From Bacteroidota bacterium (GTDB lineage Bacteria > Bacteroidota > Bacteroidia > Chitinophagales > BACL12), in the NCBI GenBank assembly GCA_016718035.1, contig JADKEK010000001.1, positions 1,054,001 to 1,118,000 on the forward strand: 64,000 bases of DNA, in the 5' to 3' direction. Under the pieces are notes generated by a model. The model had not been told where the DNA came from. It was given only the letters and a program-made list of their open reading frames with translations, and did not search any database. Of this stretch, positions 1 through 8,490 are shown in pieces (position 1 is the stretch's first letter; every line of letters starts with the position of its first letter). The translations under genes and the position numbers were made by a program.

Positions 1-1
1 A

Positions 2-949
2 TTTTTAATCGTTTATTCGTGCAATTATAATCATTTACAAGAACCCGATGATTGTATTTACGAAACAATTGATTCATGTGATTTACCTGATATCACAATC
101 GGGCCATTTGGTTATACTAAATATGAATATGACAGCATAATGTATTATGCACCTTGTTTTAATCCTAACAACAGCAATGAGTTTGTATATATTGAGGAAA
201 GGCCAGAGCTATCACAATCTGATCTATACATCTACAATATAGCTACAGAAGAAAGAAAATTTCTTGCAGATCAAGTGGATTATTCACCTAAGTGGAGCAA
301 AAATGATTGGATAGTATTTAATCGAGGTTCCACATTGTGGAAAATTAAAAGTTCAGGTGATTCGTTGATGATACTGATTCCTGAAGGTGAATATCATGCT
401 GTAGAAGTCAATCCTTTTGGAGAAAAAATAATTTGTAGAGGATATGATGACTATTATGATTTAATTTTATGTGATTTTAATGGTAATATTATCGACTATT
501 TAAATGATAGCTACTTTGGTGAAGGATCTTGGTCGAAAGATGGCAATAAAATTGCGACAAGAAAATTGGATGGTGGATTTTATCAAGGTTCATCGTTCGG
601 TTACTACGACTCTACATTAACAAATTTTATAGATATAATATTAAACAATTCTACCGATCCGGAAAATTTTATTTTAGATACAGAATGGTATCCGGATTCT
701 AAACGTATTTTATGGTATGCAAGTGGTAGCTATAGCATAACAAACATTATTTCAGGTGAAACAACAGTGTTTTCGAAATATTGCGAAAGAAATTATAATT
801 TCTTTCCTTCTTTTTCACCAAATGAAAATAAAATACTTTGGGAAAAGACCGAAAGAGAAGTATTAAATACCTGTGATGGTTATCATGTAAAAACCTCCAT
901 TGTTATAACTGACGAAAATGGTGAAAATGAAGAAATAATTTTAAATTAA
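2..949 (+). CDS. Lipoprotein with TolB/PD40-like beta-propeller repeats, 5' end outside window
   Basis: The frame is open from base 2, so the gene starts before the window; an internal ATG at 140 is not the true start. The first residues (FLIVYSC) look like the end of a lipoprotein signal peptide with a lipobox Cys, so only a few codons are missing. About 315 residues remain. Repeated blocks such as SPKWSKNDWIVF and SFSPNENKILW are typical of TolB/PD40 propeller blades, as is a 'data display then value' layout. Probably an outer-membrane-anchored or periplasmic binding protein; the ligand is unknown. The start lies beyond the edge and cannot be verified. Confidence 0.65.
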   Translation, partial: FLIVYSCNYNHLQEPDDCIYETIDSCDLPDITIGPFGYTKYEYDSIMYYAPCFNPNNSNEFVYIEERPELSQSDLYIYNIATEERKFLADQVDYSPKWSKNDWIVFNRGSTLWKIKSSGDSLMILIPEGEYHAVEVNPFGEKIICRGYDDYYDLILCDFNGNIIDYLNDSYFGEGSWSKDGNKIATRKLDGGFYQGSSFGYYDSTLTNFIDIILNNSTDPENFILDTEWYPDSKRILWYASGSYSITNIISGETTVFSKYCERNYNFFPSFSPNENKILWEKTEREVLNTCDGYHVKTSIVITDENGENEEIILN

Positions 950-1132
950 TCCAAACTCGTGTTTTCTAGGAGATAATACAGTGAATTCTTTGGATGGAAC
1001 TGGAGTTTATCTATTATTTTAATTTCCCCTTAAATATTTTCAAAAAAAAGAAAAACGGAAAAAAGAAAAAGAAAGTAGCTCTATCAATCTGCGAACAAAA
1101 AGCCTAAAATTCCTTTACTTTGCACTACCATT

Positions 1133-1951
1133 ATGAACAAAGCTGAACTCATACAACAAATTCGAAATAAAAAAAGCTACCTCTGTGTAGGCTTGGATAC
1201 TGATTTAGATAAAATTCCGGCGCATTTGCTGGATAGGGAAGATCCGATTTTTGAGTTTAATAAACAGATTATTGATGCTACGCGCGATTATTGTGTGGCT
1301 TATAAACCCAATGTGGCGTTTTATGAGGCTTATGGGGCTAAGGGTTGGATGAGTCTGGAAAAAACGGTAGCGTATATCGGCAAAACACATTTTACCATTG
1401 CTGATGCCAAACGTGGTGATATTGGTAATACCTCGTCGCGATATGCGGAAGCTTTTTTCAAAAACATGCCATTTGATTCCATAACCGTTGCGCCTTATAT
1501 GGGTGAGGACAGCGTTACACCTTTTTTACAATTTGAAGGCAAGTGGGTGATATTGTTGGCATTAACATCTAATAAAGGCAGTCAGGACTTCCAGCTGATG
1601 CAGGAAAATGATGAGCAATTATTTGAACGGGTGATAAAAAAAGCGAACACCTGGGGGAATACAGAAAATTTGATGTTTGTTGTTGGTGCAACACATCCCG
1701 ATTATTTTACACGTATTCGCAAAATTGCACCTGATAATTTTTTACTGGTTCCGGGAGTTGGTGCACAGGGCGGGGACTTAGCCGCGGTTACACGGAACGG
1801 AATAAATAAAGATTGCGGATTATTAATTAATTCTACACGCGATATTATTTATGCAAGCAAGGGAACGGACTTTGCTGAAGCAGCTTCTAAAAAAGCACAA
1901 GATGTGCAAAAAGAAATGGAAAATCTTTTATTGGAAAATAAATTTTTATAA
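1133..1951 (+). CDS. pyrF: Orotidine 5'-phosphate decarboxylase (type 2)
   Basis: Converts OMP to UMP, the last step of de novo pyrimidine synthesis, in the cytoplasm. The 272-residue length and the motifs VGLDTD near the N-terminus and DAKRGDIGNTS around residue 90 (catalytic Asp-Lys-Asp network) match the longer PyrF subfamily common in Bacteroidota. The C-terminal half has the phosphate-binding VPGVGAQGGD block. The ATG at 1133 follows a TTACTTTGC promoter-like stretch ending 10 bases upstream, so the leader would be very short. It is monocistronic or read with the DUF2851 gene 62 bases downstream. Confidence 0.95.
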   Translation: MNKAELIQQIRNKKSYLCVGLDTDLDKIPAHLLDREDPIFEFNKQIIDATRDYCVAYKPNVAFYEAYGAKGWMSLEKTVAYIGKTHFTIADAKRGDIGNTSSRYAEAFFKNMPFDSITVAPYMGEDSVTPFLQFEGKWVILLALTSNKGSQDFQLMQENDEQLFERVIKKANTWGNTENLMFVVGATHPDYFTRIRKIAPDNFLLVPGVGAQGGDLAAVTRNGINKDCGLLINSTRDIIYASKGTDFAEAASKKAQDVQKEMENLLLENKFL

Positions 1952-2013
1952 CTTGCATTTCATTATCGCAAGATAATTAAAAATTTATTGTTTTACCCTT
2001 AAAAATTTGTTTT

Positions 2014-3279
2014 ATGAACGAAGCATTTCTCCAGTTTATCTGGAAGATGAAGTTGTTTACCACTACCGGTATTTACACAACTGAAGGTGAGCCTGTCACC
2101 ATTATTCACAACGGCGAACACAATACACATAGTGGTCCGGATTTTACCAATGCACGTATAAAAATTGGTGACACCACCTGGGCCGGTAATGTGGAATTGC
2201 ATATTCGCTCCTCGGAGTGGAATGAGCACAAACACAGCAGCGACAGGGCTTACGACAATGTGATATTACACGTTGTGTATGTGCACGATGATAAAAAAAG
2301 TGTGATGCCCACATTGGAATTAAACAATTTAATTGACAATGATTTAATTCAGCATTATAAACTTATGATGCAAACCGCAGCATGGATTCCTTGTGAAAAA
2401 AGTATTCATCAAGTGGAGGAAATTGTAATCAAGCAACAACTTAACCGCTTATTATCGGAAAGATTGGAACAAAAAGCATTACACGTTGAAAATAGATTAT
2501 TAGTAAATAATAACGATTGGGAAGCAACTTGTTATCAATTAATTGCACGCAGTTTTGGCACCAATATTAATGCAGACCCTTTTGAAGGTGTAGCGAGAAG
2601 TTTACCCTATAAAACGATTTTAAAACATTTAAATCAGCCCAAACAAATAGAAGCATTATTATTTGGTCAGGCCGGTTTTTTAGAAGGTTCATTTCGTGAA
2701 ATATATCCACATCAATTACAAGCTGAATATAAATTTTTGAAAACGAAATATCAGTTACAAGGCATTCGACCTTTGGAATGGAAGTTTTTACGCATGCGGC
2801 CCGCTAATTTTCCGACCATCAGAATGAGTCAGCTGGCTGCATTTCTGGCAACACATGACAGGATATTTTCACATATTATTCATGCGCCTGATAGCAATAC
2901 CATTAAACAATTGTTTCGTGCGGAAGCCAGTCCCTACTGGAAAGAACATTATCATTTTAAAAAAGCAGCCGCTGTAAAATCGGCTACATTAGGCAAGGAC
3001 ACAATTAATTTAATTCTGATAAATACTATTGCTCCTCTCCTGTTTTTGTATGGCAAAAAAATGGGTGATGAACAATTTTGTATAAAAGCTGTTGACTTGC
3101 TCGAACATTTAGAACCGGAAAATAATACCATAACCAGACAATGGGCAAACTTAGGATTAACCGCAAAACATGCAGGAGATAGTCAGGCGCTGCTGGAATT
3201 AAAAAAACAATATTGCAGCAATAAACGCTGTTTGGAATGTAGTGTGGGTTACCGAATTTTGAAAACTGGGAAAAAATGA
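2014..3279 (+). CDS. DUF2851 family protein
   Basis: The 421-residue product matches DUF2851, a family found almost only in Bacteroidota. The conserved N-terminal block contains HNGEHNTHSGPDFTNARI, WAGNVELHIRSSEW and YDNVILHVVY, a layout reminiscent of a nuclease-like fold, but no function is established. No signal peptide or membrane segment is seen. The C-terminus carries four Cys (CSNKRCLECSVG), possibly a metal site. It lies 62 bases after pyrF, and the next gene's promoter is within its last 25 bases. Confidence 0.85.
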   Translation: MNEAFLQFIWKMKLFTTTGIYTTEGEPVTIIHNGEHNTHSGPDFTNARIKIGDTTWAGNVELHIRSSEWNEHKHSSDRAYDNVILHVVYVHDDKKSVMPTLELNNLIDNDLIQHYKLMMQTAAWIPCEKSIHQVEEIVIKQQLNRLLSERLEQKALHVENRLLVNNNDWEATCYQLIARSFGTNINADPFEGVARSLPYKTILKHLNQPKQIEALLFGQAGFLEGSFREIYPHQLQAEYKFLKTKYQLQGIRPLEWKFLRMRPANFPTIRMSQLAAFLATHDRIFSHIIHAPDSNTIKQLFRAEASPYWKEHYHFKKAAAVKSATLGKDTINLILINTIAPLLFLYGKKMGDEQFCIKAVDLLEHLEPENNTITRQWANLGLTAKHAGDSQALLELKKQYCSNKRCLECSVGYRILKTGKK

Positions 3280-3287
3280 TAAATTTG
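3258..3287 (+). promoter_or_regulatory. Bacteroidota-type promoter of the PspC gene
   Basis: TTTG at 3258-3261, an 18-base spacer and TAAATTTG at 3280-3287 match the phylum's -33/-7 consensus (TTTG, about 19 bases, TAnnTTTG). It lies across the end of the DUF2851 gene, 16 bases before the PspC start codon. Confidence 0.6.
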
Positions 3288-3302
3288 TAAAAACAACCAA
3301 CA

Positions 3303-3524
3303 ATGCTATACAGAATTAAACACCTTATTGAGACCGGCGCCTTTGGTGCTTGTGCCTGGATGGGAGAAAAAATGGGCATTGCTTCAAGTCGTGTGCGCTT
3401 ATTTTTTGTTTATGCTTCATTTCTCGCATTGGGCTCACCGGTAATCATTTATATGATTATTGCGTTTTGGGTTAACCTCAAAAATTATTTGCGCGATAAA
3501 ATTGACCCGGTTAGGGATTTATAA
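3303..3524 (+). CDS. PspC domain membrane protein
   Basis: A 73-residue protein consisting of one PspC domain: an amphipathic N-terminal stretch, then SSRVRLFFVYASFLALGSP and a hydrophobic segment (VIIYMIIAFWV), ending in a charged tail. PspC domains occur in inner-membrane stress proteins that sense envelope damage. The ATG follows a complete promoter, so it is probably transcribed alone. No other psp genes are nearby, so a phage-shock role is only a family-level inference. Confidence 0.8.
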   Translation: MLYRIKHLIETGAFGACAWMGEKMGIASSRVRLFFVYASFLALGSPVIIYMIIAFWVNLKNYLRDKIDPVRDL

Positions 3525-3592
3525 TAGGTAAGCCTACCTAATTATTTGTTAATCAGAACTTTATAGAAAACTTTGTTTTGGGAGGTAAGAAG

Positions 3593-3676
3593 TGCCCAGG
3601 ACAAGATTCGAACTTGCACACCCTTGCGGGCGCTAGCCCCTCAAGCTAGTGTGTCTACCAATTCCACCACCTGGGC
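3593..3676 (-). tRNA. tRNA-Leu (anticodon GAG)
   Basis: The reverse strand folds as a class II tRNA: acceptor GCCCAGG paired with CCTGGGC, discriminator A at 3593, anticodon stem CTAGC/GCTAG with loop TTGAGGG (anticodon GAG), a long variable arm and a TTCGAAT T-loop. It is 84 nt long and CCA is not encoded. Confidence 0.95.
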
Positions 3677-3686
3677 AAGGCGGGTG

Positions 3687-3694
3687 CAAAGGTA
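3687..3694 (-). promoter_or_regulatory. -7 element of tRNA-Leu
   Basis: On the minus strand TACCTTTG (TAnnTTTG) ends 10 bases before the tRNA 5' end. The position expected for the -33 TTTG (about 3713-3717) falls inside an 18-base homopolymer. Confidence 0.55.
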
Positions 3695-3704
3695 ATACGA
3701 ATTC

Positions 3705-3769
3705 GGGGGGGGGGGGGGGGGGAGCGGAAAGCGGGGGGGGGGGGGGTGGGGGGGGGGGGGGGGGGGGGG
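3705..3769. repeat. Poly-G tracts (18, 14 and 22 G)
   Basis: G-runs occupy 3705-3722, 3733-3746 and 3748-3769, broken only by a short A/C-containing gap and one T. Such runs are foreign to an AT-rich genome and create a spurious glycine-rich open frame. They may be a sequencing or assembly artefact or a real unstable tract. Confidence 0.9.
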
Positions 3770-3793
3770 CTTTGGGAGGAATGTTCGGTGGAG

Positions 3794-3943
3794 AAAAGGA
3801 ACACGGATTAAACGGATTAAACGGGTATGGACGGATTTTTTAAATTTTAACTCAATTTGCTATTGAAGTAGAAAAATAAATCCTTTTAAATCCGTTAAAT
3901 CTGTTTAATCTGTGCCTGTCTGCCGCCAGGCAGGTTCCTTTTT
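3794..3943. repeat. Inverted-repeat intergenic element (AGGAACACGGATT family), copy 1
   Basis: The left arm starts AAAAGGAACACGGATTAAACGG and the right arm ends CCGTTAAATCTGTTTAATCTGTG...TTCCTTTTT, so the ends are long imperfect inverted repeats around an AT-rich centre. The right arm is interrupted by a 20-bp palindrome at 3915. A second copy is at 45168-45384. The element ends two bases before the xerD stop codon, so it could act as a 3' structure for xerD. Confidence 0.75.
3915..3934. repeat. Micro-palindrome inserted in the inverted-repeat element
   Basis: CCTGTCTGCCGCCAGGCAGG lies between CTGTG and TTCCTTTT. The related element at 45168-45384 joins the two flanks directly (GCGTTCCTTTT), so this looks like an insertion. 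Confidence 0.7.
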
Positions 3944-3945
3944 AG

Positions 3946-4848
3946 TTACTTGAATCGGGGATGGTATTGGATGAGTGTGGCGCGGAGGAATTCGCGGTCG
4001 ATGTGGGTGTAGATTTCGGTGGTGGTGATGGATTCGTGGCCGAGCATTTCCTGGACGGCGCGGAGGTCGGCACCGCCTTCGATGAGATGGGTGGCGAAGG
4101 AGTGGCGGAAGGTATGGGGGGAAATGGATTTTTTGATGCCGGCTTTTTCGGCCAGTTGTTTGATGAGCATGAAGATATAAACCCTGGAAAGTGCTCTGCC
4201 ATTTCGATTCAGGAATAAATGGTCTTCAAAACCCCGCTGCACACCTATGTGACTGCGAACGGTTTGTTTATAGATATTGATGTAATTTATCGCACTATCC
4301 CCTATTGGCACCAAACGCTCTTTGTTGCCTTTGCCTTTTACTTTCACAAAACCATCATCCATAAACATATCGCTAATGCGAAGACCGGTCAGCTCACTTA
4401 CCCGCAGTCCGCAACTGTATAAAGTCTCAAAGATGGCTTTATTGCGCTGCCCCTCCGGTGTACTGAGGTCAATAGCGGCTATAATGCTGCTTATTTCGTC
4501 ATAAGAAAGGGTATCAGGCAATTTTCTGCGTAGTTTGGGCAAGTCCAGCAGCTGACTCGGATCGTTGTCTATAAGGTCCTCCATGAGCAAAAACTTGTAA
4601 AACGCCCTTACACCGCTGATAATTCTGGCTTGGGACCTGTCGTTCATGTTTATTTCGTGGAGGTGAATGAGAAAACCTTCCAGGTGTTCGCGATTAACAT
4701 TTTCGGGACTGGTATTCGGGTAGTTTTTTTCCAGGAAACTATCCAGCTTGCCAATATCGCGCAGGTAAGCTTCTACCGAATTACCGGAAAGCGACTTTTC
4801 GAGTTGGAGATAGTTTTTAAATTCTTTGATAGATGCGGACCAGTTCAC
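3946..4848 (-). CDS. xerD: Tyrosine recombinase XerD-like
   Basis: A 300-residue site-specific tyrosine recombinase that resolves chromosome dimers at dif with a XerC partner. An N-terminal SAM-like core-binding domain (residues 1-90) is followed by the catalytic domain with Arg in CGLRVSELTGL, Lys in VKGKGNKERLVP, HTFRHSFATHL (HxxR), LGHESITTTEIYTH and the nucleophilic Tyr. The start is GTG at 4848, preceded on the minus strand by TATCTTTTC. Oddity: the last about 200 bases (3951-4140) are roughly 58% G+C by hand count, well above the rest of the gene. Length and completeness fit a chromosomal Xer protein rather than an element integrase. Confidence 0.88.
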   Translation of the reverse strand: MNWSASIKEFKNYLQLEKSLSGNSVEAYLRDIGKLDSFLEKNYPNTSPENVNREHLEGFLIHLHEINMNDRSQARIISGVRAFYKFLLMEDLIDNDPSQLLDLPKLRRKLPDTLSYDEISSIIAAIDLSTPEGQRNKAIFETLYSCGLRVSELTGLRISDMFMDDGFVKVKGKGNKERLVPIGDSAINYINIYKQTVRSHIGVQRGFEDHLFLNRNGRALSRVYIFMLIKQLAEKAGIKKSISPHTFRHSFATHLIEGGADLRAVQEMLGHESITTTEIYTHIDREFLRATLIQYHPRFK

Positions 4849-4916
4849 GGTGAAAAGATAGATGCATTTTAATCAACGCTTTTAAGTATTATGCTATTAT
4901 CAATTGTGAATAATCG

Positions 4917-4924
4917 TAAATTTG
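4917..4924 (+). promoter_or_regulatory. -7 element of aroQ
   Basis: TAAATTTG ends 7 bases before the aroQ ATG. At the two tRNAs here the same element ends 9-10 bases before the RNA 5' end, so transcription would begin at or next to the start codon. No clear -33 element is seen. Confidence 0.5.
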
Positions 4925-4931
4925 TCCACTA

Positions 4932-5351
4932 ATGAAAATCATCATCATCAACGGACCTAATCTCAATTTATTAGGATTGCGCGAACCGGAAATTTACGGC
5001 AGCGAAACTTTTGAAACCTATTTTCAAAAATTACAATTGCGTTTCCCTAATGTTGAATTGGCCTATTTCCAAAGTAATGTAGAAGGTATTTTAATTGATA
5101 AATTACATGAGGTGGGGTTTAGTTATGATGGTATTATTATCAACGCTGGTGGATATTCACATACTTCTATCGCTATTGCTGATGCAATTAGTTCGATTAA
5201 AACGCCTGTTGTTGAAGTGCATATTTCAAATACTTTCGCCCGCGAAGCTTTTCGGCATAATGATGTATTAACTGCAAAATGTAAGGGTTTAATTGTTGGA
5301 TTGGGTTTGGATGGTTACGCGCTCGCGATCAATTATTTTTTACAGGTTTGA
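4932..5351 (+). CDS. aroQ: 3-dehydroquinate dehydratase, type II
   Basis: Dehydrates 3-dehydroquinate to 3-dehydroshikimate in the shikimate pathway. The 139-residue length and the motifs NGPNLNLLGLREPEIYG (catalytic Tyr lid), FQSNVEG, INAGGYSHTSIAIADAI and VEVHISN (catalytic His) are those of the dodecameric type II enzyme. It is divergent from xerD with an 83-base shared upstream region and a -7 element very close to the ATG, so the mRNA may be nearly leaderless. It is followed by a 520-base repeat-rich gap. Confidence 0.96.
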   Translation: MKIIIINGPNLNLLGLREPEIYGSETFETYFQKLQLRFPNVELAYFQSNVEGILIDKLHEVGFSYDGIIINAGGYSHTSIAIADAISSIKTPVVEVHISNTFAREAFRHNDVLTAKCKGLIVGLGLDGYALAINYFLQV

Positions 5352-5871
5352 AGTGCGTTAGGCATTTAAACCAATTTCACGCGGAAAAAAGGAAAAAGTC
5401 GGAGACGACAACCTGCTGTTTCCGCCTCAGCGGACGCTTCGCGAATTAGCACATCAGCATATTAATTAATTTCACGCAAAGTCGCAAAAGATTAAGGTTT
5501 GTATGTTGTGTTATTTTAGGTGCGCTAAGCTTTTAAACCAATTTCACGCAGAGAAAAAAGAAAAAATACGGCGATGATATATGGGTTAATTAGCACATTA
5601 ACACATAAACACATCAGCACATCTAAATTTCTCTGTGCGCTCAGTGGGCTGTTCTCTTTGTATTTCCTCTGTGGTTTCGGCTGTTCAAAAAAATTAATAC
5701 AAGTAATTTGGTATTTAACTCAATCACTCATGATGTTCCACTTTTTGCGCATTTTTTTACACCGGTCGGGAGACCGGGGTGGCGTCTGGAGTCAAAGACT
5801 CCACGACAACGTTGTCTGCGACAACTTGGGTTAATTAGCACATAAACACATCAGCACATCTAAATTCCTCA
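5352..5871. repeat. Repeat-rich intergenic region
   Basis: No credible gene. It holds two copies of a TTTAAACCAATTTCACGC block (about 5365 and 5533) and two of GGGTTAATTAGCACA followed by ACATCAGCACATCTAAATT (5583 and 5828). Short palindromes also occur: CCGCCTCAGCGG at 5422, CCGGTC/GACCGG at 5762-5777, TGGAGTC/GACTCCA at 5787-5803 and GACAACGTTGTC at 5805-5816. The TTCACGC blocks resemble the repeat families at 18.5, 32.2 and 42.1 kb. Confidence 0.7.
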
Positions 5872-6939
5872 TCACTCATTTGGTAAATCGTTGAAGCGGC
5901 TGCGTTTGCGGATGAAGAACTGCCATACAATGCTGCCTGAAAAATAACCTGATTTGCGAACACGTGTGATGTCAATTCGGTTGCGATGATAATTTTTCCA
6001 ATTATCGTATCGCTTTTTTAATTGGAGTGGTAATGAAATTACAAAATGCCAATCTGCTCTGAAAATTGCAAATGCTTCTTTCCATTTGCCTTGCAACAAG
6101 GCTTTGAAAAATGCAATATTTTCCATCAACAAACGCACAGGCAATTTCCAGATTAATTCCTGTGTTTCATAATTTTTAAAAATCATGAATAAATTATTGC
6201 GGAAATTTAGATACGTTTTATAAGGATTTTCTTTAGGTAAAGAACCACCACCAACATGATATGCTACGGCCTCCGGAACGTAAAATATTTTATATCCTGC
6301 GCGTTTAAATCGCCAGCATAAATCAATTTCTTCCATGTGCGCAAAAAAGTCAGGGTCAAATCCTTTAAATCTTTTATACAATTCCGCGCGGACAAACATC
6401 GCAGCACCACTTGCCCAAAAAATTTCACCGGCGGTATTAAATTGGCCACTATCTAATTCTGCCACATCAAAAATTCTTCCCTTACAAAATGGATAGCCCA
6501 GTTTATCGATATACCCACCTGCAGCACCGGCATATTCAAATTGTTGTTTGTTGTGATAGGCAAGTAATTTCGGTTGAGCTGCAGCAATATTGACATCTGC
6601 TTCCATTTTTTCAACCAATGGTTCAATCATACCGGGTTGTACTTCTACATCCTGATTGAGCAATAAATAATAATCGGCAATTACTTCTTTTAAGGCAACA
6701 TTATATCCCTTAGCAAAACCTTCATTTTTTTGAATACGTATAATTTTTACAGCAGGATAATTTATCTTCAAAAAATCTAAAGTCCCATCTGTTGAAGCAT
6801 TATCAGCCACATAAATATCCAGCGGTTGGTAGGTCAACTTTACTACAGATGGCAGAAATTGCTCTAAGTATTGCTGACCGTTCCACGAAAGAATAACCAC
6901 TGCAACCAGCGGCTTTTGTAGAATATCTTCCTGATGCAT
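5872..6939 (-). CDS. Glycosyltransferase family 2 (rhamnosyltransferase-like)
   Basis: A 355-residue cytoplasmic or membrane-associated GT2 enzyme that transfers sugar from a nucleotide donor to a surface glycan. The GT-A fold is visible: VAVVILSWNGQQYLEQFLPSV, VADNASTDGT, KNEGFAKGYN, LLLNQDVEV (metal/donor site) and HMEEIDLCWRFKRAGYKIFYVP (acceptor region), then AYHVGGGS. The C-terminal part is basic and lacks clear membrane helices. It lies 17 bases downstream of the GWxTD gene on the same strand, so the two are likely co-transcribed. The acceptor is unknown. Confidence 0.88.
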   Translation of the reverse strand: MHQEDILQKPLVAVVILSWNGQQYLEQFLPSVVKLTYQPLDIYVADNASTDGTLDFLKINYPAVKIIRIQKNEGFAKGYNVALKEVIADYYLLLNQDVEVQPGMIEPLVEKMEADVNIAAAQPKLLAYHNKQQFEYAGAAGGYIDKLGYPFCKGRIFDVAELDSGQFNTAGEIFWASGAAMFVRAELYKRFKGFDPDFFAHMEEIDLCWRFKRAGYKIFYVPEAVAYHVGGGSLPKENPYKTYLNFRNNLFMIFKNYETQELIWKLPVRLLMENIAFFKALLQGKWKEAFAIFRADWHFVISLPLQLKKRYDNWKNYHRNRIDITRVRKSGYFSGSIVWQFFIRKRSRFNDLPNE

Positions 6940-6956
6940 GAACGCATAAAGATATA

Positions 6957-8426
6957 CTAAAATTCATACATGTCGATTGCCCTATAGCCGCCGATTTTAT
7001 CTTCCACTTCTGTGTTGTCAAAATCCAGCATTTCTGAAGGCGATGCCACGTTTTCATAAAGTTTTACCTTCCAGCGCTCGTCGTGTAATTCTCCACGGGC
7101 ATTGGAATGCATCAAGATATAGTCGTTAGAAACCATAGAAGGCTCGTAAAAAGCAAAACCGATATTGGTCTGTCTATCCGGCAAAGTGGTATAATACCAT
7201 ATTTCGTACGGATACGCTCCAGGTTCGTTAACACTGGACACAATATCATAAGGTTGACCGTATTGTAAATACACTCTTCCACGGTCGGTTTTGTATCCGG
7301 CACGCGATGGTGTTCCGAAACTTTTATTTACCTCTTTCACACGCTCCAGATATTGCAGCCACTTTTTATACGGGTCATTCGGATCGCGTTCCACCCAGAA
7401 ATTGTATAAAAATTTCTTTTTCATATCGGGTTCTACCCTAGCGCTCAAGGACTCTATTAAATTACGGTCCGATTCTGTTGCTACCGGTTTAATGATATCT
7501 AAAAAATAATTGAGTTGCTCTTCACTATACGCATCGGTAAAGGTGCCTGAGGTATTAATCATTTTGATATTTTCCCAGCTGTTAATGGCTCCGGTATTTG
7601 CACGTTGAATAAATACTTTTTTTTGCGCTATTAATTCATTTTTTTTGTTGCGCACTTCTATTACCAAATTATAATTGCCTCCGGGTAAATCAGTAATATC
7701 CATTTCTTTCACAAACGAAAAAACAGGTTGCTTATCAGCTTTGGTGTATTGATAAAACTCCTGATTAAACTCATCGGTAGAAGCATTTCGAATGGCGTAG
7801 GTAATCATAAATTGGTCGTCCTGCATATACTTATCAGCATTATACACTTCGCCATAAAAGATAATATTATTGCGTGTTGAAGGGAAAAAATTAATTGGAT
7901 ATGGCTGCAGTTCTACGCCATTTTTGGTAAATGTATTTTCCTGAGATGTCATTTTATAACTATCAGCAAACTGCACATCTGAAATTTGTACATTTTCCTT
8001 TAAAAACGAGCTGAAAACTTCTGTATAATTAAATGAATTGAGTGAATCATTAATATCAGTAATAATTACTTCTACAACCGCCGAAACATTGGGCACAAAT
8101 AAACGTTTTTGGTCTAAAATACTAAAGTCGATTTTAGTGGTATCGTAAACCAACGGTGTATTCAATCGATATTTATCAAAATTCAATACTTTATCACCTT
8201 GTGTGATGGTAATTTGCACATCAACTCCGGCTGTATAACCGCGTGGTTTTGTCGGGACATATTTAATGGCATTTGCTCCTGCTACCAGGTAAACTTCAAA
8301 GTAAGCACCTTCAACAGGATGTAAAAACATACATGCTCTTGCAGTAGTATTTGTTTCTAAGGATTGCCCCCGAACTACGCAAATGGTAAGTAAAAATGTT
8401 AAAGTCGCAAGTAGATTTTTTTTCAT
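6957..8426 (-). CDS. GWxTD domain-containing exported protein
   Basis: A 489-residue protein with a cleavable signal peptide (MKKNLLATLTFLLTICVVRGQ). The C-terminal third has the GWxTD-family signature around GYKTDRGRVYLQYGQPYDI, followed by YEIWYY. The central region is beta-rich, and the family occurs in Bacteroidota and Acidobacteriota with no established function. Expected in the periplasm or on the surface. It precedes the GT2 gene in a two-gene unit and is divergent from the WbqC-like gene, with a 64-base gap for both promoters. Confidence 0.85.
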   Translation of the reverse strand: MKKNLLATLTFLLTICVVRGQSLETNTTARACMFLHPVEGAYFEVYLVAGANAIKYVPTKPRGYTAGVDVQITITQGDKVLNFDKYRLNTPLVYDTTKIDFSILDQKRLFVPNVSAVVEVIITDINDSLNSFNYTEVFSSFLKENVQISDVQFADSYKMTSQENTFTKNGVELQPYPINFFPSTRNNIIFYGEVYNADKYMQDDQFMITYAIRNASTDEFNQEFYQYTKADKQPVFSFVKEMDITDLPGGNYNLVIEVRNKKNELIAQKKVFIQRANTGAINSWENIKMINTSGTFTDAYSEEQLNYFLDIIKPVATESDRNLIESLSARVEPDMKKKFLYNFWVERDPNDPYKKWLQYLERVKEVNKSFGTPSRAGYKTDRGRVYLQYGQPYDIVSSVNEPGAYPYEIWYYTTLPDRQTNIGFAFYEPSMVSNDYILMHSNARGELHDERWKVKLYENVASPSEMLDFDNTEVEDKIGGYRAIDMYEF

Positions 8427-8490
8427 AGAACGAAAATTATGTTAAAATTACATTTTATTTTAATTGAGTTATAAAATATCTATCATATTA

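Noticed and set aside
3649..3843. Glycine-rich open frame over the G-tracts
   Set aside because: It exists only because of the poly-G runs and overlaps tRNA-Leu on the other strand.
3942..4202. Pro/Ser-rich 86-residue frame and other shadow frames over xerD
   Set aside because: They lie in alternative frames of the conserved XerD C-terminus and have no independent signal.
3593..4848. tRNA-Leu, repeats and a tyrosine recombinase as an integrative element boundary
   Set aside because: The recombinase is a full chromosomal XerD type, there is no second tRNA fragment or att repeat, and neighbouring genes are housekeeping.
5574..5834. 86-residue open frame in the 5.4-5.9 kb gap
   Set aside because: It runs through duplicated intergenic blocks and palindromes and has no family or start signal.
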